Below, one piece after another: positions 27,790 through 37,134 of a DNA stretch of 64,000 bases (its first letter is position 1; the number at the start of each line of letters is the position of its first letter). This DNA is from Paracoccus sp. SMMA_5_TC (GTDB taxonomy: Bacteria; Pseudomonadota; Alphaproteobacteria; Rhodobacterales; Rhodobacteraceae). The notes under the pieces are model-generated. The model saw only the letters and a list, made by a program, of their open reading frames with translations, did not search any database and was not told the DNA's origin. The translations under genes were made by a program, and so were the position numbers. The stretch spans positions 47,501 through 111,500 of the forward strand of contig NZ_CP102356.1 in the NCBI RefSeq assembly GCF_009696685.2, read 5' to 3'.

Positions 27790-28383
27790 TTACGTGCAAG
27801 GGTGTGATCGCGGCGTGAATTGTGATGTCCCGGCCCCCAGCTGCCAGTGCCCCAGGGTCAGATGCCGCCCCTGTCCCTGCAGACTGTCGATCAGGCGCAG
27901 TTCGTCGACCCGCCACAGGATCGGGGGCACTGCAATCGGATCCGGCCGCAGCGGCCGCCCGAAAGCCAGCGTCACATGCGCGGTCACATTGTGACATGCG
28001 ACCCCAAGTCCTGCTGCGGTGAGCAGGCGCCAGCATTCCTGAGCCAGCGCGTCCGCCTGCGGATGCGGCTGGGAACATGTCAGCACCAGGGGCCGCGTGC
28101 GCCGTCGCTGGGGGCCGAAGGTCGTCAACCGGTCCAGTCGCAGGTCGAAGGCTGGAAAGCTGAGCGGTGCAAGTGCGGCCCGAACCGCCTCGATCAGTTC
28201 CGGCTCGGCTGCTTGCCTGCGCCATAGCGGCAGGATGGTCATGTGCAGGGTGTGCCCGCGAAAGCGCTCGCGCCGCCCGATGCTGCGCCATGCCGCCTCG
28301 ATGCGCGCGGCGACAATCGGCGGCGGCACTGCCAGCAGCAGCAGAAAGTGCGGCAAGGGCGTGGAAACTGGATCGTCGGGCAT
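27790..28383 (-). CDS. 2H phosphoesterase (RNA ligase/cyclic phosphodiesterase-like)
   Basis: A 197-residue protein of the LigT/2'-5' RNA ligase group. It has the two catalytic H-x-T motifs, HMT at 47-49 (HTLHMTILPL) and HVT at 136-138 (TAHVTLAFG), each in the expected strand. Such enzymes open 2',3'-cyclic phosphates on RNA or related nucleotides. It is the first gene of a four-gene operon with YcaO-like, peroxidase-like and unknown proteins. The ATG at 28383 is chosen because the upstream frame is antisense to the divergent small gene. Confidence 0.85.
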   Translation of the reverse strand: MPDDPVSTPLPHFLLLLAVPPPIVAARIEAAWRSIGRRERFRGHTLHMTILPLWRRQAAEPELIEAVRAALAPLSFPAFDLRLDRLTTFGPQRRRTRPLVLTCSQPHPQADALAQECWRLLTAAGLGVACHNVTAHVTLAFGRPLRPDPIAVPPILWRVDELRLIDSLQGQGRHLTLGHWQLGAGTSQFTPRSHPCT

Positions 28384-28497
28384 GGATCGAGGATAGGCGA
28401 GACCTTGCCGATGGCAAAACGCTTTCGGGCGCAGCCGGGCTTTGTCGTTAACCCCATCCGTGTCACCATGATCCGGTTCGCAACCCAAGGGGATCAG

Positions 28498-28749
28498 ATG
28501 GACCGGTTGACCGCGCGCCTTGAGGCGCTGGAAGGACGCGTGATCGCGCATAGACGCATCTTGCAGCAGCTGGTGACACTGGGCGGTGCCGATCTGCGTC
28601 AGAAGATGCTGCTGTGGCTGGACGAACGCGCCGTGATGCAGGACGCCGAGGAAGATCCGGGCGTTCTGCCGATCGAGGCTGCCGCGTTGGAACTGGCCCT
28701 GGCCGACGAGATGCGCCTGTTGCATGCTGCATTGGCCGAGCGGTCATGA
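28498..28749 (+). CDS. Small coiled-coil protein, uncharacterised
   Basis: An 83-residue, acidic, entirely helical protein (RLTARLEALEGRVIAHRRIL; EAAALELALADEMRLLHAAL) with no recognised family. AAGGGG lies eight bases before the ATG. It diverges from the phosphoesterase operon across 114 bases and precedes the gluconate genes. It could belong functionally to either neighbour. Confidence 0.65.
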   Translation: MDRLTARLEALEGRVIAHRRILQQLVTLGGADLRQKMLLWLDERAVMQDAEEDPGVLPIEAAALELALADEMRLLHAALAERS

Positions 28750-28769
28750 GCCAAACTGCGCGCTTGCAA

Positions 28770-28783
28770 AGTTACCGCTAACA
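28770..28783. promoter_or_regulatory. GntR/LacI-type gluconate operator candidate
   Basis: AGTTACCGCTAACA closely resembles the gluconate-repressor operator consensus, a palindrome around TGTTACCGGTAACA. It lies 60 bases upstream of the gluconate permease start. The repressor gene is not in the window. Confidence 0.5.
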
Positions 28784-28843
28784 TGTCAATGCGCAGCGTC
28801 AATAGGGCAGGGTCCATCCCTGCTGAAGGGTGAGGAGGACACC

Positions 28844-30220
28844 ATGACCCCTGTTGAACCTGTCTATGGCACGGCTGGTCTGCTGCTGATTGCCGCCGCC
28901 GCGGTGCTGACGTTGCTGATCCTGATCATGCGCTTTCGCTTGCATGCCTTTGTCGCGCTGGTCCTGGTCAGCTTGCTGACGGCGGCGGTCGCGGGCATTC
29001 CGCTGGGCGATATCGTGCCGACCTTGCTGCAAGGTTTCGGCTCGACACTGGCCACCGTGGCGCTGCTGGTCGGCTTTGGCGCCATGATAGGGCGCTTGCT
29101 GGAGATCACCGGCGGCGCACAGGTGCTGGCCGACCGCCTCATCGGCAGTTTCGGCGCGCAGCGGGCACCACTGGCGCTTGGCGTCGCATCGCTGCTGTTC
29201 GGATTTCCGATCTTCTTCGATGCCGGGCTGGTGGTGATGCTGCCGATCATCTTCAGCGTGGCCACGCGCTTCGGCGGCTCGGTGCTGCTTTATGCGCTGC
29301 CTTCGGCGGGGGCATTCGCGGCCATGCATGCGTTGCTGCCGCCGCATCCCGGACCGGTCGCGGCCGCGGATCTTCTGGGCGCGGACATCGGGCTGATGGT
29401 TCTGGTCGGGCTGATCGTGGCGCTGCCGACCTGGTATCTGGGCAGCTACCTGTTCGGCCTGTGGTCGGGGCGGCGGATCGTTCTGCCGGTGCCGCAGATC
29501 CTGGGCGTCGTCGAGCCCAAGGACCAGCAGGGGCCGCCGCCGGCCTTCGGCACGGTAATGACCATCCTGTTGCTGCCGCTTGGGTTGATCTTTCTGAACA
29601 CCGGGCTCAACACGCTGGCCACCATGGGGCTGGTCGATGGCAAGGCGGGCTGGGTCACGCTGCTGCGGCTGTTGGGCCAGACGCCGGTGGCGCTGCTGAT
29701 CACGCTGCTGGTTGCCATGGCATTGCTGGGGCGCGGTCGCAGCCGCGCCCAGATCGAACGGATCATGGACGGGGCCCTGGCGCCCATCTGTGCCATCATC
29801 CTGGTCACCGGCGCCGGCGGCATGTTCGGCAGCGTCCTGCGAGCCAGCGGTATCGGCGAGGCGCTGGCCGCCAGCCTGGATGCCGCGGGCCTGCCGCTGA
29901 TCTGGGCGGCCTTCGTGATCTCGACCGCACTTCGTGTGGCGCAGGGCTCGGCCACGGTGGCGCTGACCACCACCGCCGGCCTGATCGCGCCCACCGTCGC
30001 CGCCACCACCGGCCTTTCGGAACTGGACCGCTGCTTTCTGGTCGTCGCCATCGCCGGCGGGGCCACGGTGTTGAGCCATTTCAACGATTCCGGTTTCTGG
30101 CTGGTCGGACGCTTCCTGCAGATGGACGAAAAGACCACGCTCAAGACCTGGACAGTCATGGAAACGCTGCTGGGCAGCATCGCCTTCGGCTTCGCCCTGC
30201 TGGGCTGGTGGCTGCTGTGA
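28844..30220 (+). CDS. gntP: Gluconate:H+ symporter, GntP family
   Basis: A 458-residue inner-membrane protein with about twelve hydrophobic segments. GntP landmarks are GFGAMIGRLLEITGGAQVLADRL, FGFPIFFDAGLVVMLP, MHALLPPHPGPVAAADLLGAD and GSATVALTTTAGLIAP, plus the C-terminal GGATVLSHFNDSGFW. It imports gluconate or a related sugar acid. GAGGAGG lies before the ATG at 28844. Its stop overlaps the kinase start (GTGA), so uptake and phosphorylation are coupled. Confidence 0.93.
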   Translation: MTPVEPVYGTAGLLLIAAAAVLTLLILIMRFRLHAFVALVLVSLLTAAVAGIPLGDIVPTLLQGFGSTLATVALLVGFGAMIGRLLEITGGAQVLADRLIGSFGAQRAPLALGVASLLFGFPIFFDAGLVVMLPIIFSVATRFGGSVLLYALPSAGAFAAMHALLPPHPGPVAAADLLGADIGLMVLVGLIVALPTWYLGSYLFGLWSGRRIVLPVPQILGVVEPKDQQGPPPAFGTVMTILLLPLGLIFLNTGLNTLATMGLVDGKAGWVTLLRLLGQTPVALLITLLVAMALLGRGRSRAQIERIMDGALAPICAIILVTGAGGMFGSVLRASGIGEALAASLDAAGLPLIWAAFVISTALRVAQGSATVALTTTAGLIAPTVAATTGLSELDRCFLVVAIAGGATVLSHFNDSGFWLVGRFLQMDEKTTLKTWTVMETLLGSIAFGFALLGWWLL

Positions 30221-30738
30221 GCGGCGGGCTGCAACATGTGGTGGTGATGGGGGTTTCGGGCTGCGGCAAAAGCACCACCGGTCAGGCATTGGCGCGGGAA
30301 CTTGGCTGGGTCTTTGTCGAGGGCGACGCGTTTCACCCCGCGGCCAATGTGGCAAAGATGCGGGCGGGCACGCCTCTGACCGATGACGATCGCTGGCCAT
30401 GGCTTCGGGCGCTTGCGGACGAGATTGGACGGCACGATCGAGCCGGCCAATCCGTTGTCCTCGGCTGTTCTGCCCTGCGGCGTTCCTACCGCGATGTGTT
30501 GCGCAGCGGGGCGGCGCGCGTGCGTTTTCTGCATGTCCATGGCAGTCGGGCACAGTTGATCGCCCGTCTGCAGGGGCGGAAGGGACATTTCTTTCCGCCG
30601 CAACTGCTCGATTCACAGTTGCAGACACTGGAAATGTTGCAAGCCGACGAAGATGGCATGATGATCGACCTGGGACTGGGGGTGGATCAGCAGGTGCTGC
30701 TGGCTCGGACCTGGATCGAGACGCCCGAGTCCTGCTAG
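30217..30738 (+). CDS. gntK: Gluconokinase
   Basis: A 173-residue kinase that converts gluconate to 6-phosphogluconate, feeding the Entner-Doudoroff pathway. The P-loop is VMGVSGCGKSTTG at the N-terminus; FVEGDAFHPAANVAKM binds gluconate; LGCSALRRSYRDVLR and GRKGHFFPPQLLDSQ are further family landmarks. The GTG at 30217 overlaps the permease stop by four bases and gives a full-length product. Confidence 0.93.
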   Translation: MSGGLQHVVVMGVSGCGKSTTGQALARELGWVFVEGDAFHPAANVAKMRAGTPLTDDDRWPWLRALADEIGRHDRAGQSVVLGCSALRRSYRDVLRSGAARVRFLHVHGSRAQLIARLQGRKGHFFPPQLLDSQLQTLEMLQADEDGMMIDLGLGVDQQVLLARTWIETPESC

Positions 30739-30775
30739 CGCGCCCTTTGGGCGGTCGCGATGACAGGAGCAGGCC

Positions 30776-31708
30776 ATGAGCTGGAATCCCGCCCTTGAAC
30801 CGGGCTGTCCCGACGCCATCGGCGCCGATCAGATCGAGACGCTGATCATTCCGCGCGCGCGCGATCTTGGCGATTTCGAGGTGCGCCGCGCGCTGCCGGC
30901 GCCGCGCCGCCAGATGGTGGGGCCGTTCATCTTTTTCGATCAGGCCGGTCCGGCCGAGTTCCTGACCGGCAAGGGCGTCGACATCCGGCCGCATCCGCAT
31001 ATCGGGCTGGGCACGGTCACCTATCTTTACCGCGGAGACTTCCATCACCGCGACAGCATCGGGTCCGATCAGGTGATCCTGCCGGGCGCGGTGAACTGGA
31101 TGGTGGCCGGGCGCGGGGTCACCCATTCCGAGCGCACATCCGAAGCCGCCCGCCAGGGGCCGCACAGCCTTTTCGGCATCCAGACCTGGATCGCGCTGCC
31201 CGAAACGCATGAGGACATGGCTCCGGTATTCGAGCATCACGGCAAGGACAGCCTGCCCGAGTTGCGCTCGGACGGGGTGACGGCGCGGCTGATCCTGGGC
31301 AGTGCCTATGGCGAACGTGCGCCGGCGACGCTTTATTCCGAAACCTTCTATCTGGATGTCACCCTGGCCCCGGGTGCGCGCTTTCCGCTACCGGACGACC
31401 ACGAGGATCGCGGCATCTACATCACCCAGGGCGAGATCAGCGTGGCGGGCCAGGAATTTGCGGCCGGGCAGATGATGGTGTTCCGCCCCGGCGATCGCAT
31501 CACCGTGGCGGCGGGGCCGCAGGGGGCGCGGCTGATGGCCCTGGGGGGCGCGACGCTGAACGGGCCGCGGCACATCTGGTGGAACTTTGTCGCCTCGAGC
31601 CGCGAACGGATCGAACACGCCAAGGCGGAATGGCGCGCCGCCAATTGGGGACAGGGCCTGTTCGACCTGCCCCCGACCGACCGGCAGGAGTTCATCCCCC
31701 TGCCCTGA
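30776..31708 (+). CDS. Pirin family protein
   Basis: A 310-residue bicupin. The N-terminal pirin domain carries the metal site in RPHPHIGLGTVTYLYRGDFHHRDS and the later VTHSER; the C-terminal pirin domain follows from about residue 195 (LYSETFYLDVTLAPGARF). Pirins are iron-binding proteins with quercetinase or regulatory activity, and the role here is open. GGAGCAGG precedes the start. The gene follows gntK by 37 bases and converges with ilvD. Confidence 0.92.
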   Translation: MSWNPALEPGCPDAIGADQIETLIIPRARDLGDFEVRRALPAPRRQMVGPFIFFDQAGPAEFLTGKGVDIRPHPHIGLGTVTYLYRGDFHHRDSIGSDQVILPGAVNWMVAGRGVTHSERTSEAARQGPHSLFGIQTWIALPETHEDMAPVFEHHGKDSLPELRSDGVTARLILGSAYGERAPATLYSETFYLDVTLAPGARFPLPDDHEDRGIYITQGEISVAGQEFAAGQMMVFRPGDRITVAAGPQGARLMALGGATLNGPRHIWWNFVASSRERIEHAKAEWRAANWGQGLFDLPPTDRQEFIPLP

Positions 31709-31714
31709 TTGCAA

Positions 31715-31735
31715 GGGGGCGGCGGCGCCCCCCCA
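31715..31735. terminator. Hairpin between converging pirin and ilvD genes
   Basis: The stem GGGGGCG / CGCCCCC (31715-31721 and 31726-31732) has a GCGG loop and lies in the 34 bases between the two stops. No T tract; termination in both directions is inferred. Confidence 0.45.
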
Positions 31736-31742
31736 TCACCAA

Positions 31743-33581
31743 CTATTCGGGCAGCACGCGGACAGCGCCCTTGTCGGCCGATGTGGCAAACTGGGCATAG
31801 ACCCGCAGTGCAGGCGAAACCTGGCGCTGCCGCGGTGCCGCGGGCTTCCAGCCATGCGCGTCCTGTTCGGCGCGCCGGCGGGCCAGTTCTTCGTCGGCCA
31901 CGGCAAGATGAATGCTGCGGTTGGGAATGTCGATTTCGATCCGGTCCCCGTCGCGCACCAGACCGATGGTGCCACCGGCCGCAGCCTCGGGGCTGACATG
32001 GCCGATGGACAGGCCCGATGTTCCGCCCGAAAACCGGCCATCGGTCACGAGGGCACAGACCTTGCCCAGGCCCTTCGACTTCAAATAGCTGGTCGGATAC
32101 AGCATTTCCTGCATGCCCGGCCCGCCCTTGGGCCCTTCGTAGCGGATCACCACCACATCGCCGGCCTGCACCTTTCCCGTCAGAATTCCCGAGACCGCGG
32201 CATCCTGACTTTCATAGACCTTGGCCGTGCCGGAAAAGACCAGGATCGATTCGTCGACCCCGGCGGTTTTGACGATGCACCCATCCAGCGCCATGTTGCC
32301 CTTCAGCACCGCCAGGCCGCCGTCCTTGGAAAAGGGTGTTTCGGCCGAACGGATGACACCATTCGTGCGGTCGATATCCAGCGATGGCCAGGTCGAGGAT
32401 TGGCTGAACGCGGTCTGGGTTGGCACGCCACCGGGCGCGGCGCGGAAAAGTTCATGCGCCTGCGGGTCGTTGCTGCGCGCGATGTCCCATTGGTCGATCG
32501 CTTCGCCCATGGTGCGGGCGTGGACGGTCGGACAGTCGCGATGGATCAGGCCGGCGCGGTCCAGCTGGCCCAGGATACCCATGATGCCACCGGCGCGATG
32601 CACGTCCTCGATATGCACATCGGCCTTGTTCGGCGCGACCTTGCACAGGCAGGGCACCTTGCGCGACAGCGCATCGATATCGTCCATGGTGAAATCGACG
32701 CCACCCTCTTGCGCGGCAGCAAGGATGTGCAGCACGGTATTGGTCGATCCCCCCATGGCGATGTCCAGCGCCATCGCATTCTCGAACGCGGCCTTGGTGG
32801 CGATGCTGCGCGGCAGAACCGAGGTATCATTGCCTTCGTAATAGCGTTTGCACAGGTCGACAGCACGTCTGCCGGCCTCAAGGAAAAGGTTCTTGCGATA
32901 GGCATGGGTCGCCAGTGTCGATCCGTTGCCGGGCAACGAAAAGCCCAGTGCTTCGGTCAGGCAGTTCATGGAATTGGCGGTGAACATGCCCGAACAGGAT
33001 CCGCAGGTCGGGCAGGCGGCCTGTTCGATCGCTGCCAGATCCGCATCCGAGACGGAATCATCGGCCGCCGCCACCATGGCATCGACCAGATCCAGCGCGA
33101 TGGTGCGCCCGTCGCCCAGGGTCACCTTGCCAGCCTCCATCGGGCCGCCCGAGACAAAGACCGACGGGATGTTCAGCCGCATTGCCGCCATCAGCATGCC
33201 GGGGGTGATCTTGTCGCAGTTGGAAATGCACACCATGGCGTCGGCGCAATGGGCGTTGACCATATATTCCACGCTGTCGGCGATCAGCTCTCGCGAGGGC
33301 AGCGAATAAAGCATGCCGTCATGGCCCATCGCGATGCCATCGTCGATGGCGATCGTGTTGAATTCCTTGGCGATCCCGCCGGCGGCCTCGATCTCGCGGG
33401 CGACGATCTGACCCAGGTCCTTCAGGTGCACATGACCAGGCACGAACTGGGTGAAGCTGTTGACAACGGCAATGATCGGTTTGCCGAAATCGCTGTCCTT
33501 CACGCCGGTGGCGCGCCAAAGGCCCCGTGCGCCTGCCATGTTGCGGCCGTGGGTGGTGGTGCGGGAACGATATGCGGGCAT
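31743..33581 (-). CDS. ilvD: Dihydroxy-acid dehydratase
   Basis: A 612-residue, full-length IlvD. It dehydrates 2,3-dihydroxy-isovalerate and 2,3-dihydroxy-3-methylvalerate to the 2-oxo acids in valine and isoleucine synthesis. The Fe-S ligands are C122 in [10 protein letters not shown] and C193/C196 in [11 protein letters not shown]. Other landmarks are [21 protein letters not shown] at the N-terminus and [12 protein letters not shown] in the second half. It stands alone, without other ilv genes nearby. Confidence 0.97.
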   Translation of the reverse strand: MPAYRSRTTTHGRNMAGARGLWRATGVKDSDFGKPIIAVVNSFTQFVPGHVHLKDLGQIVAREIEAAGGIAKEFNTIAIDDGIAMGHDGMLYSLPSRELIADSVEYMVNAHCADAMVCISNCDKITPGMLMAAMRLNIPSVFVSGGPMEAGKVTLGDGRTIALDLVDAMVAAADDSVSDADLAAIEQAACPTCGSCSGMFTANSMNCLTEALGFSLPGNGSTLATHAYRKNLFLEAGRRAVDLCKRYYEGNDTSVLPRSIATKAAFENAMALDIAMGGSTNTVLHILAAAQEGGVDFTMDDIDALSRKVPCLCKVAPNKADVHIEDVHRAGGIMGILGQLDRAGLIHRDCPTVHARTMGEAIDQWDIARSNDPQAHELFRAAPGGVPTQTAFSQSSTWPSLDIDRTNGVIRSAETPFSKDGGLAVLKGNMALDGCIVKTAGVDESILVFSGTAKVYESQDAAVSGILTGKVQAGDVVVIRYEGPKGGPGMQEMLYPTSYLKSKGLGKVCALVTDGRFSGGTSGLSIGHVSPEAAAGGTIGLVRDGDRIEIDIPNRSIHLAVADEELARRRAEQDAHGWKPAAPRQRQVSPALRVYAQFATSADKGAVRVLPE

Positions 33582-33684
33582 GGCTGGACTCTCTCGTCGT
33601 CTGCGGTCTTGCCGCAGCGTCCTATCACGGACCGGGCGCCGAGTTTATCCCCAAATGCAGCCATGAGTTCAGTTTCTTGGGAAT

Positions 33685-33721
33685 GGTGAAAATCATGCGG
33701 CCCCGGCCAAGGGCCGGGGCC
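33685..33721 (-). terminator. Terminator of the small gene at 33807
   Basis: A 10-bp stem GGCCCCGGCC / GGCCGGGGCC with an AAG loop (33699-33721). On the minus strand it is followed by a short T-rich stretch (GATTTTC). Confidence 0.6.
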
Positions 33722-33806
33722 GGATTCGGGACGGTGTCGCCAAGGCCCTGGTGGTGGTGAAAACGGGGCGATGGCAGTTGTTGCGCCGTCCCGATGCAAA
33801 CCGCCC

Positions 33807-33983
33807 TTATCCCAGCCAAAGATCGCGCAGCAGGGCTTGCGCCAGATGATCCACCGAACCGCCGTCCAGACGTGCCGCGCGTTGATGACCGCCGTAAAAG
33901 ACACGGATCATGTCGCCGACCACCTCATATTCGCCGGATACCAGCGCCCCCCGGCGCGAGATCAATGTGACAGTTCCCTTCAT
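33807..33983 (-). CDS. Small uncharacterised protein
   Basis: A 58-residue protein starting MKGTVTLISRRGALVSGEYEVVG, with a beta-strand-rich first half (IRVFYGG) and a helical end. AGGAG lies before the ATG at 33983. Small proteins with this SRRGALV pattern seem common in Rhodobacteraceae, but I know no function. Confidence 0.6.
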   Translation of the reverse strand: MKGTVTLISRRGALVSGEYEVVGDMIRVFYGGHQRAARLDGGSVDHLAQALLRDLWLG

Positions 33984-34395
33984 GGCATCATCTCCTGACT
34001 GGCCATGGATCAAGATTGAGCGCCGCAATGGGTTCCATCAAGTTCCCCTTTCGGACAGCCCGGTTCAGCAACGGCCCGGCAAACAAGCGCCCCATGCCTG
34101 CACTGCGTGGGTCAGAACCGATAAGACAATGAAACATCCTAATATTTGTTAAACGCTGCGCACGCACGTTGCATCGTCATGGCGAATTGCCCGGGCTGCG
34201 CTCTTGCATGCGTTGTGCATTTTTGCGGCGAACTGTCACATGGACAACACAGAATCTTGCATTGTCGTGATGGAAGTGGCCTGTCCCCTGATTCGCGCAT
34301 GACAGCGGGCAAAAGCAATCGGCGCGGTCATTGCAACCGCGCCGTATCCTTCCTGCAACTGCCGGATCAGAGCGTCGAACGCGTCGATCCTGCGC
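33984..34395. other. Non-coding stretch between the small gene and maeB
   Basis: About 410 bases with no convincing gene. It holds the maeB terminator at 34308-34344 and an AT-richer segment around 34125-34160 (AACATCCTAATATTTGTTAAAC) that could contain the promoter of the small leftward gene. Nothing else is recognised. Confidence 0.4.
34308..34344 (-). terminator. maeB terminator
   Basis: A 9-bp stem CGGCGCGGT / ACCGCGCCG with loop CATTGCA (34320-34344). On the minus strand it is followed by ATTGCTTTTGC. It stands 50 bases after the maeB stop. Confidence 0.65.
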
Positions 34396-36675
34396 TCAGC
34401 CGTAGCTCGAGACCGGGGTGCCTGCCAGCGCCGCCATGTTCAGCAGGCCGCGGACGGTGACGCTGGGCGTGACGATATGGGCCTTGTTGCCCATCCCCAT
34501 CAGGATCGGCCCGACCTCAAGGCCATCGGCGACAGATTTCAGCAGGTTGCGCGCAGCGCCCGCGGCATCGGCATTGGTATAGACCAGCACATTCGCGCGT
34601 CCCGTCAGCCGTCCGCCGGGGAACAGCTGTTCGCGCAGTTCGGGGTCAAGCGCCGCATCGGTATGCATCTCGCCTTCGTATTCGAACTGGCGGTCCTGCT
34701 GGTCCAGGATCGACAGCGCCTCCTGCGCAACCCAGCCGGAGCGGCAGTCACGACTTCCGAATTGTGACCCCGAGCAAAGCGCGATCTTGGGCTCGATGCC
34801 AAAGCGGCGCACGTGCCGGGCAGCGGCGATTACCGTCTGCGCCAGCTCGGGTCCGGTCGGTTCGACATGAACATGCGTATCGGCGACGAAAAGCGGCCCC
34901 TTGTCCAGCAGGATCAGCGACAAGGCGCCGGCCGGGCTCAGCGCTTCATTGGCCAGCACCTCGCGGATATAACGCAGATGCCAGGCATATTGGCCGACGG
35001 TGCCGCAGATCATGCTGTCTGCCTCGCCGCGACGGACCATGACCGCGGCAATCGCGGTGGTGTTGGTGCGCATGATCGTCTTGGCCAGGTCCGGGGTCAC
35101 ACCCTTGCGGCGGACGATTTCGTAATAGCTGCTCCAGTAGTCACGGAAGCGGGCGTCGCTTTCGGGGTTCACCAGTTCGAAATCGGTGCCGGGACGCAGG
35201 GTCAGACCCTCGCGCTCAAGACGCATCTCGATGACCTCGGGCCGGCCGATCAGGACCGGCTTGCTGGTGGTCTCTTCAAGGATGGCCTGCGCGGCGCGCA
35301 GCACGCGCGGCTCTTCGCCCTCGGCAAAGACGATGCGGCGCTGAACCTGTCGCGCGGCCTCGATCACCGGTCGCATGATCAGGGCCGAACGATAGACCTG
35401 GGTTTGCAGGCGCTGGCGGTATTCCTCGAGATCGAGTTGCCGCGTCGCCACGCCCGACTCCATCGCCGCCCGAGCGACCGCCACCGCGACGGTGGGCAAC
35501 AGGCGGGGGTCAAAAGGCTTGGGAATCAGGTAATCCGGCCCGAAGGTCAGCTGTTCGCCCTGGTAGGCCACCCCCACCTCTGCCGAGGTGGTGGCACGAG
35601 CGAGGCCGGCGATCGCCTCGACGCAGGCAATCTTCATCTGATCGTTGATTTCGGTTGCGCCCACGTCCAGCGCGCCGCGGAAGATGAAGGGGAAGCACAG
35701 GACGTTGTTGACCTGGTTGGGATAGTCCGACCTTCCGGTGGCGATCAGCGCGTTGGGCGAGGCGGCGCGCGCCTCTTCGGGCATGATTTCCGGGGTGGGG
35801 TTGGCCAGGGCAAAGATGATCGGCCGGTCCGCCATGCGGGCGACCATTTCGCCGGTCAGCAGGCCGGGGCCGGAAACGCCCAGGAACAGGTCGGCGCCCT
35901 CCAGCGCCTCGTCGATGGTGCGCAGCGGCGTGTCGCGGGCAAATTCGGCCTTTTCAGGCGACAGGCCGTTGCGCCCGCTGTGGATCACGCCCTTGGAGTC
36001 CAGCATCAGGATGTTTTCTGCCCGCGCCCCCATCGATATCAGCATCTTGAGGCAGGCGACACCTGCGGCACCGGCGCCAAGCGCGACGATGCGGATATCC
36101 TCGAGCCGCTTGTCGGCAAGCTTCAGCGCGTTGACGGCTGCGGCCGCCGCGACAATTGCTGTGCCATGCTGATCGTCGTGAAAGACCGGAATCGGCATGC
36201 GCTCGCGGCAGATCCGTTCCACCACGAAGCAGTCCGGGGCCTTGATGTCCTCGAGGTTGACGGCACCGAATGTCGGCGCCAAGCGGCAGATCAGATCGGC
36301 AAGGCGTTCGGGATCGGGCTCGTCAACCTCGATATCGAAGCAATCGATGCCGGCGAATTTCTTGAACAGGACGGCCTTGCCCTCCATCACCGGCTTCGAG
36401 GCCAGCGCGCCGATATTGCCCAGTCCCAGAACGGCAGTGCCATTGGAAATGACGGCCACCAGGTTGCCCTTGGCGGTATAGCGACGGGCATCCTCGGCAT
36501 TGGCGGCGATTTCCAGGCAGGCTTCGGCCACGCCGGGGGAATAGGCGCGGCTGAGGTCGCGGCCGGTGGCCATGGGCTTGGTCGCCCGGATCTCGAGCTT
36601 TCCGGGCTTGGGAAATTCGTGATAGTCAAGCGCCGCCTGCCGGTCAGCAGCGGCCTTCGTGGTGTCGAGCGACAT
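34396..36675 (-). CDS. maeB: NADP-dependent malic enzyme with phosphotransacetylase-like domain
   Basis: A 759-residue protein, the normal length of MaeB. Residues 1-430 are the malic enzyme: [49 protein letters not shown] and the Rossmann loop [15 protein letters not shown]. The C-terminal 330 residues resemble phosphate acetyltransferase ([25 protein letters not shown]), usually a regulatory domain binding acetyl-CoA. It decarboxylates malate to pyruvate. AGGGGGGAA precedes the ATG at 36675. It diverges from malate synthase, which makes its substrate. Confidence 0.95.
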   Translation of the reverse strand: MSLDTTKAAADRQAALDYHEFPKPGKLEIRATKPMATGRDLSRAYSPGVAEACLEIAANAEDARRYTAKGNLVAVISNGTAVLGLGNIGALASKPVMEGKAVLFKKFAGIDCFDIEVDEPDPERLADLICRLAPTFGAVNLEDIKAPDCFVVERICRERMPIPVFHDDQHGTAIVAAAAAVNALKLADKRLEDIRIVALGAGAAGVACLKMLISMGARAENILMLDSKGVIHSGRNGLSPEKAEFARDTPLRTIDEALEGADLFLGVSGPGLLTGEMVARMADRPIIFALANPTPEIMPEEARAASPNALIATGRSDYPNQVNNVLCFPFIFRGALDVGATEINDQMKIACVEAIAGLARATTSAEVGVAYQGEQLTFGPDYLIPKPFDPRLLPTVAVAVARAAMESGVATRQLDLEEYRQRLQTQVYRSALIMRPVIEAARQVQRRIVFAEGEEPRVLRAAQAILEETTSKPVLIGRPEVIEMRLEREGLTLRPGTDFELVNPESDARFRDYWSSYYEIVRRKGVTPDLAKTIMRTNTTAIAAVMVRRGEADSMICGTVGQYAWHLRYIREVLANEALSPAGALSLILLDKGPLFVADTHVHVEPTGPELAQTVIAAARHVRRFGIEPKIALCSGSQFGSRDCRSGWVAQEALSILDQQDRQFEYEGEMHTDAALDPELREQLFPGGRLTGRANVLVYTNADAAGAARNLLKSVADGLEVGPILMGMGNKAHIVTPSVTVRGLLNMAALAGTPVSSYG

Positions 36676-37134
36676 GGTTCCCCCCTCGTTTCTGATGCAG
36701 CGCATCCCTGGCAAGGGGCGCTGCGCGGGTCGTGATGTGCCGGGACGGCAGCGACCTGACCGCAGGGTTGCGCAGCCTTGGCGCAGGCCGTGCAACCGCA
36801 AGCTGGTCGGTCGCGCCGCCGCAGGCCGCTTTTTGCAGATTTGCCCGCCGATGATTATATTCGTTTTCTTTAATCATCATTTGGTTTTTGTTGCAAATAC
36901 GACGCTGCCTATCTGCGATCATCGCCGGCAAAGCCAGCAAGGCAAGCGATTTCCGCGTCCACGGCCGCATCTTGTCGCCCGCTTGGATCGGCAGGACGAT
37001 GATCGCCAAGGCGCACGGCTGGCACAAGGGGCTTCACGGCCCGCTTGTCCTGTCTATGCTGGGCCCGGGCGGTTTGCCTGCAGCAAGCCAGGGGCGGGGC
37101 TGCGCAAACCCGGTGCTGACAGAAAGGGACCATC
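36676..37134. promoter_or_regulatory. Divergent maeB/glcB control region
   Basis: A 459-base gap with one AT-rich island at 36830-36905. On the minus strand TATAAT (36859-36854) is a good -10 for maeB. It overlaps an inverted repeat GATGATTA-N13-TAATCATC (36850-36857 and 36871-36878). TTTGCAGATTTGC at 36834 and TTGCAAAT at 36891 are further TTGCA-type repeats that could bind an acetate/glyoxylate regulator. No protein gene is seen between the two start codons. Confidence 0.55.

Noticed and set aside
28799..31240. 813-residue minus-strand open frame
   Set aside because: Antisense to gntP, gntK and pirin; Gln/Arg/Asp-rich shadow.
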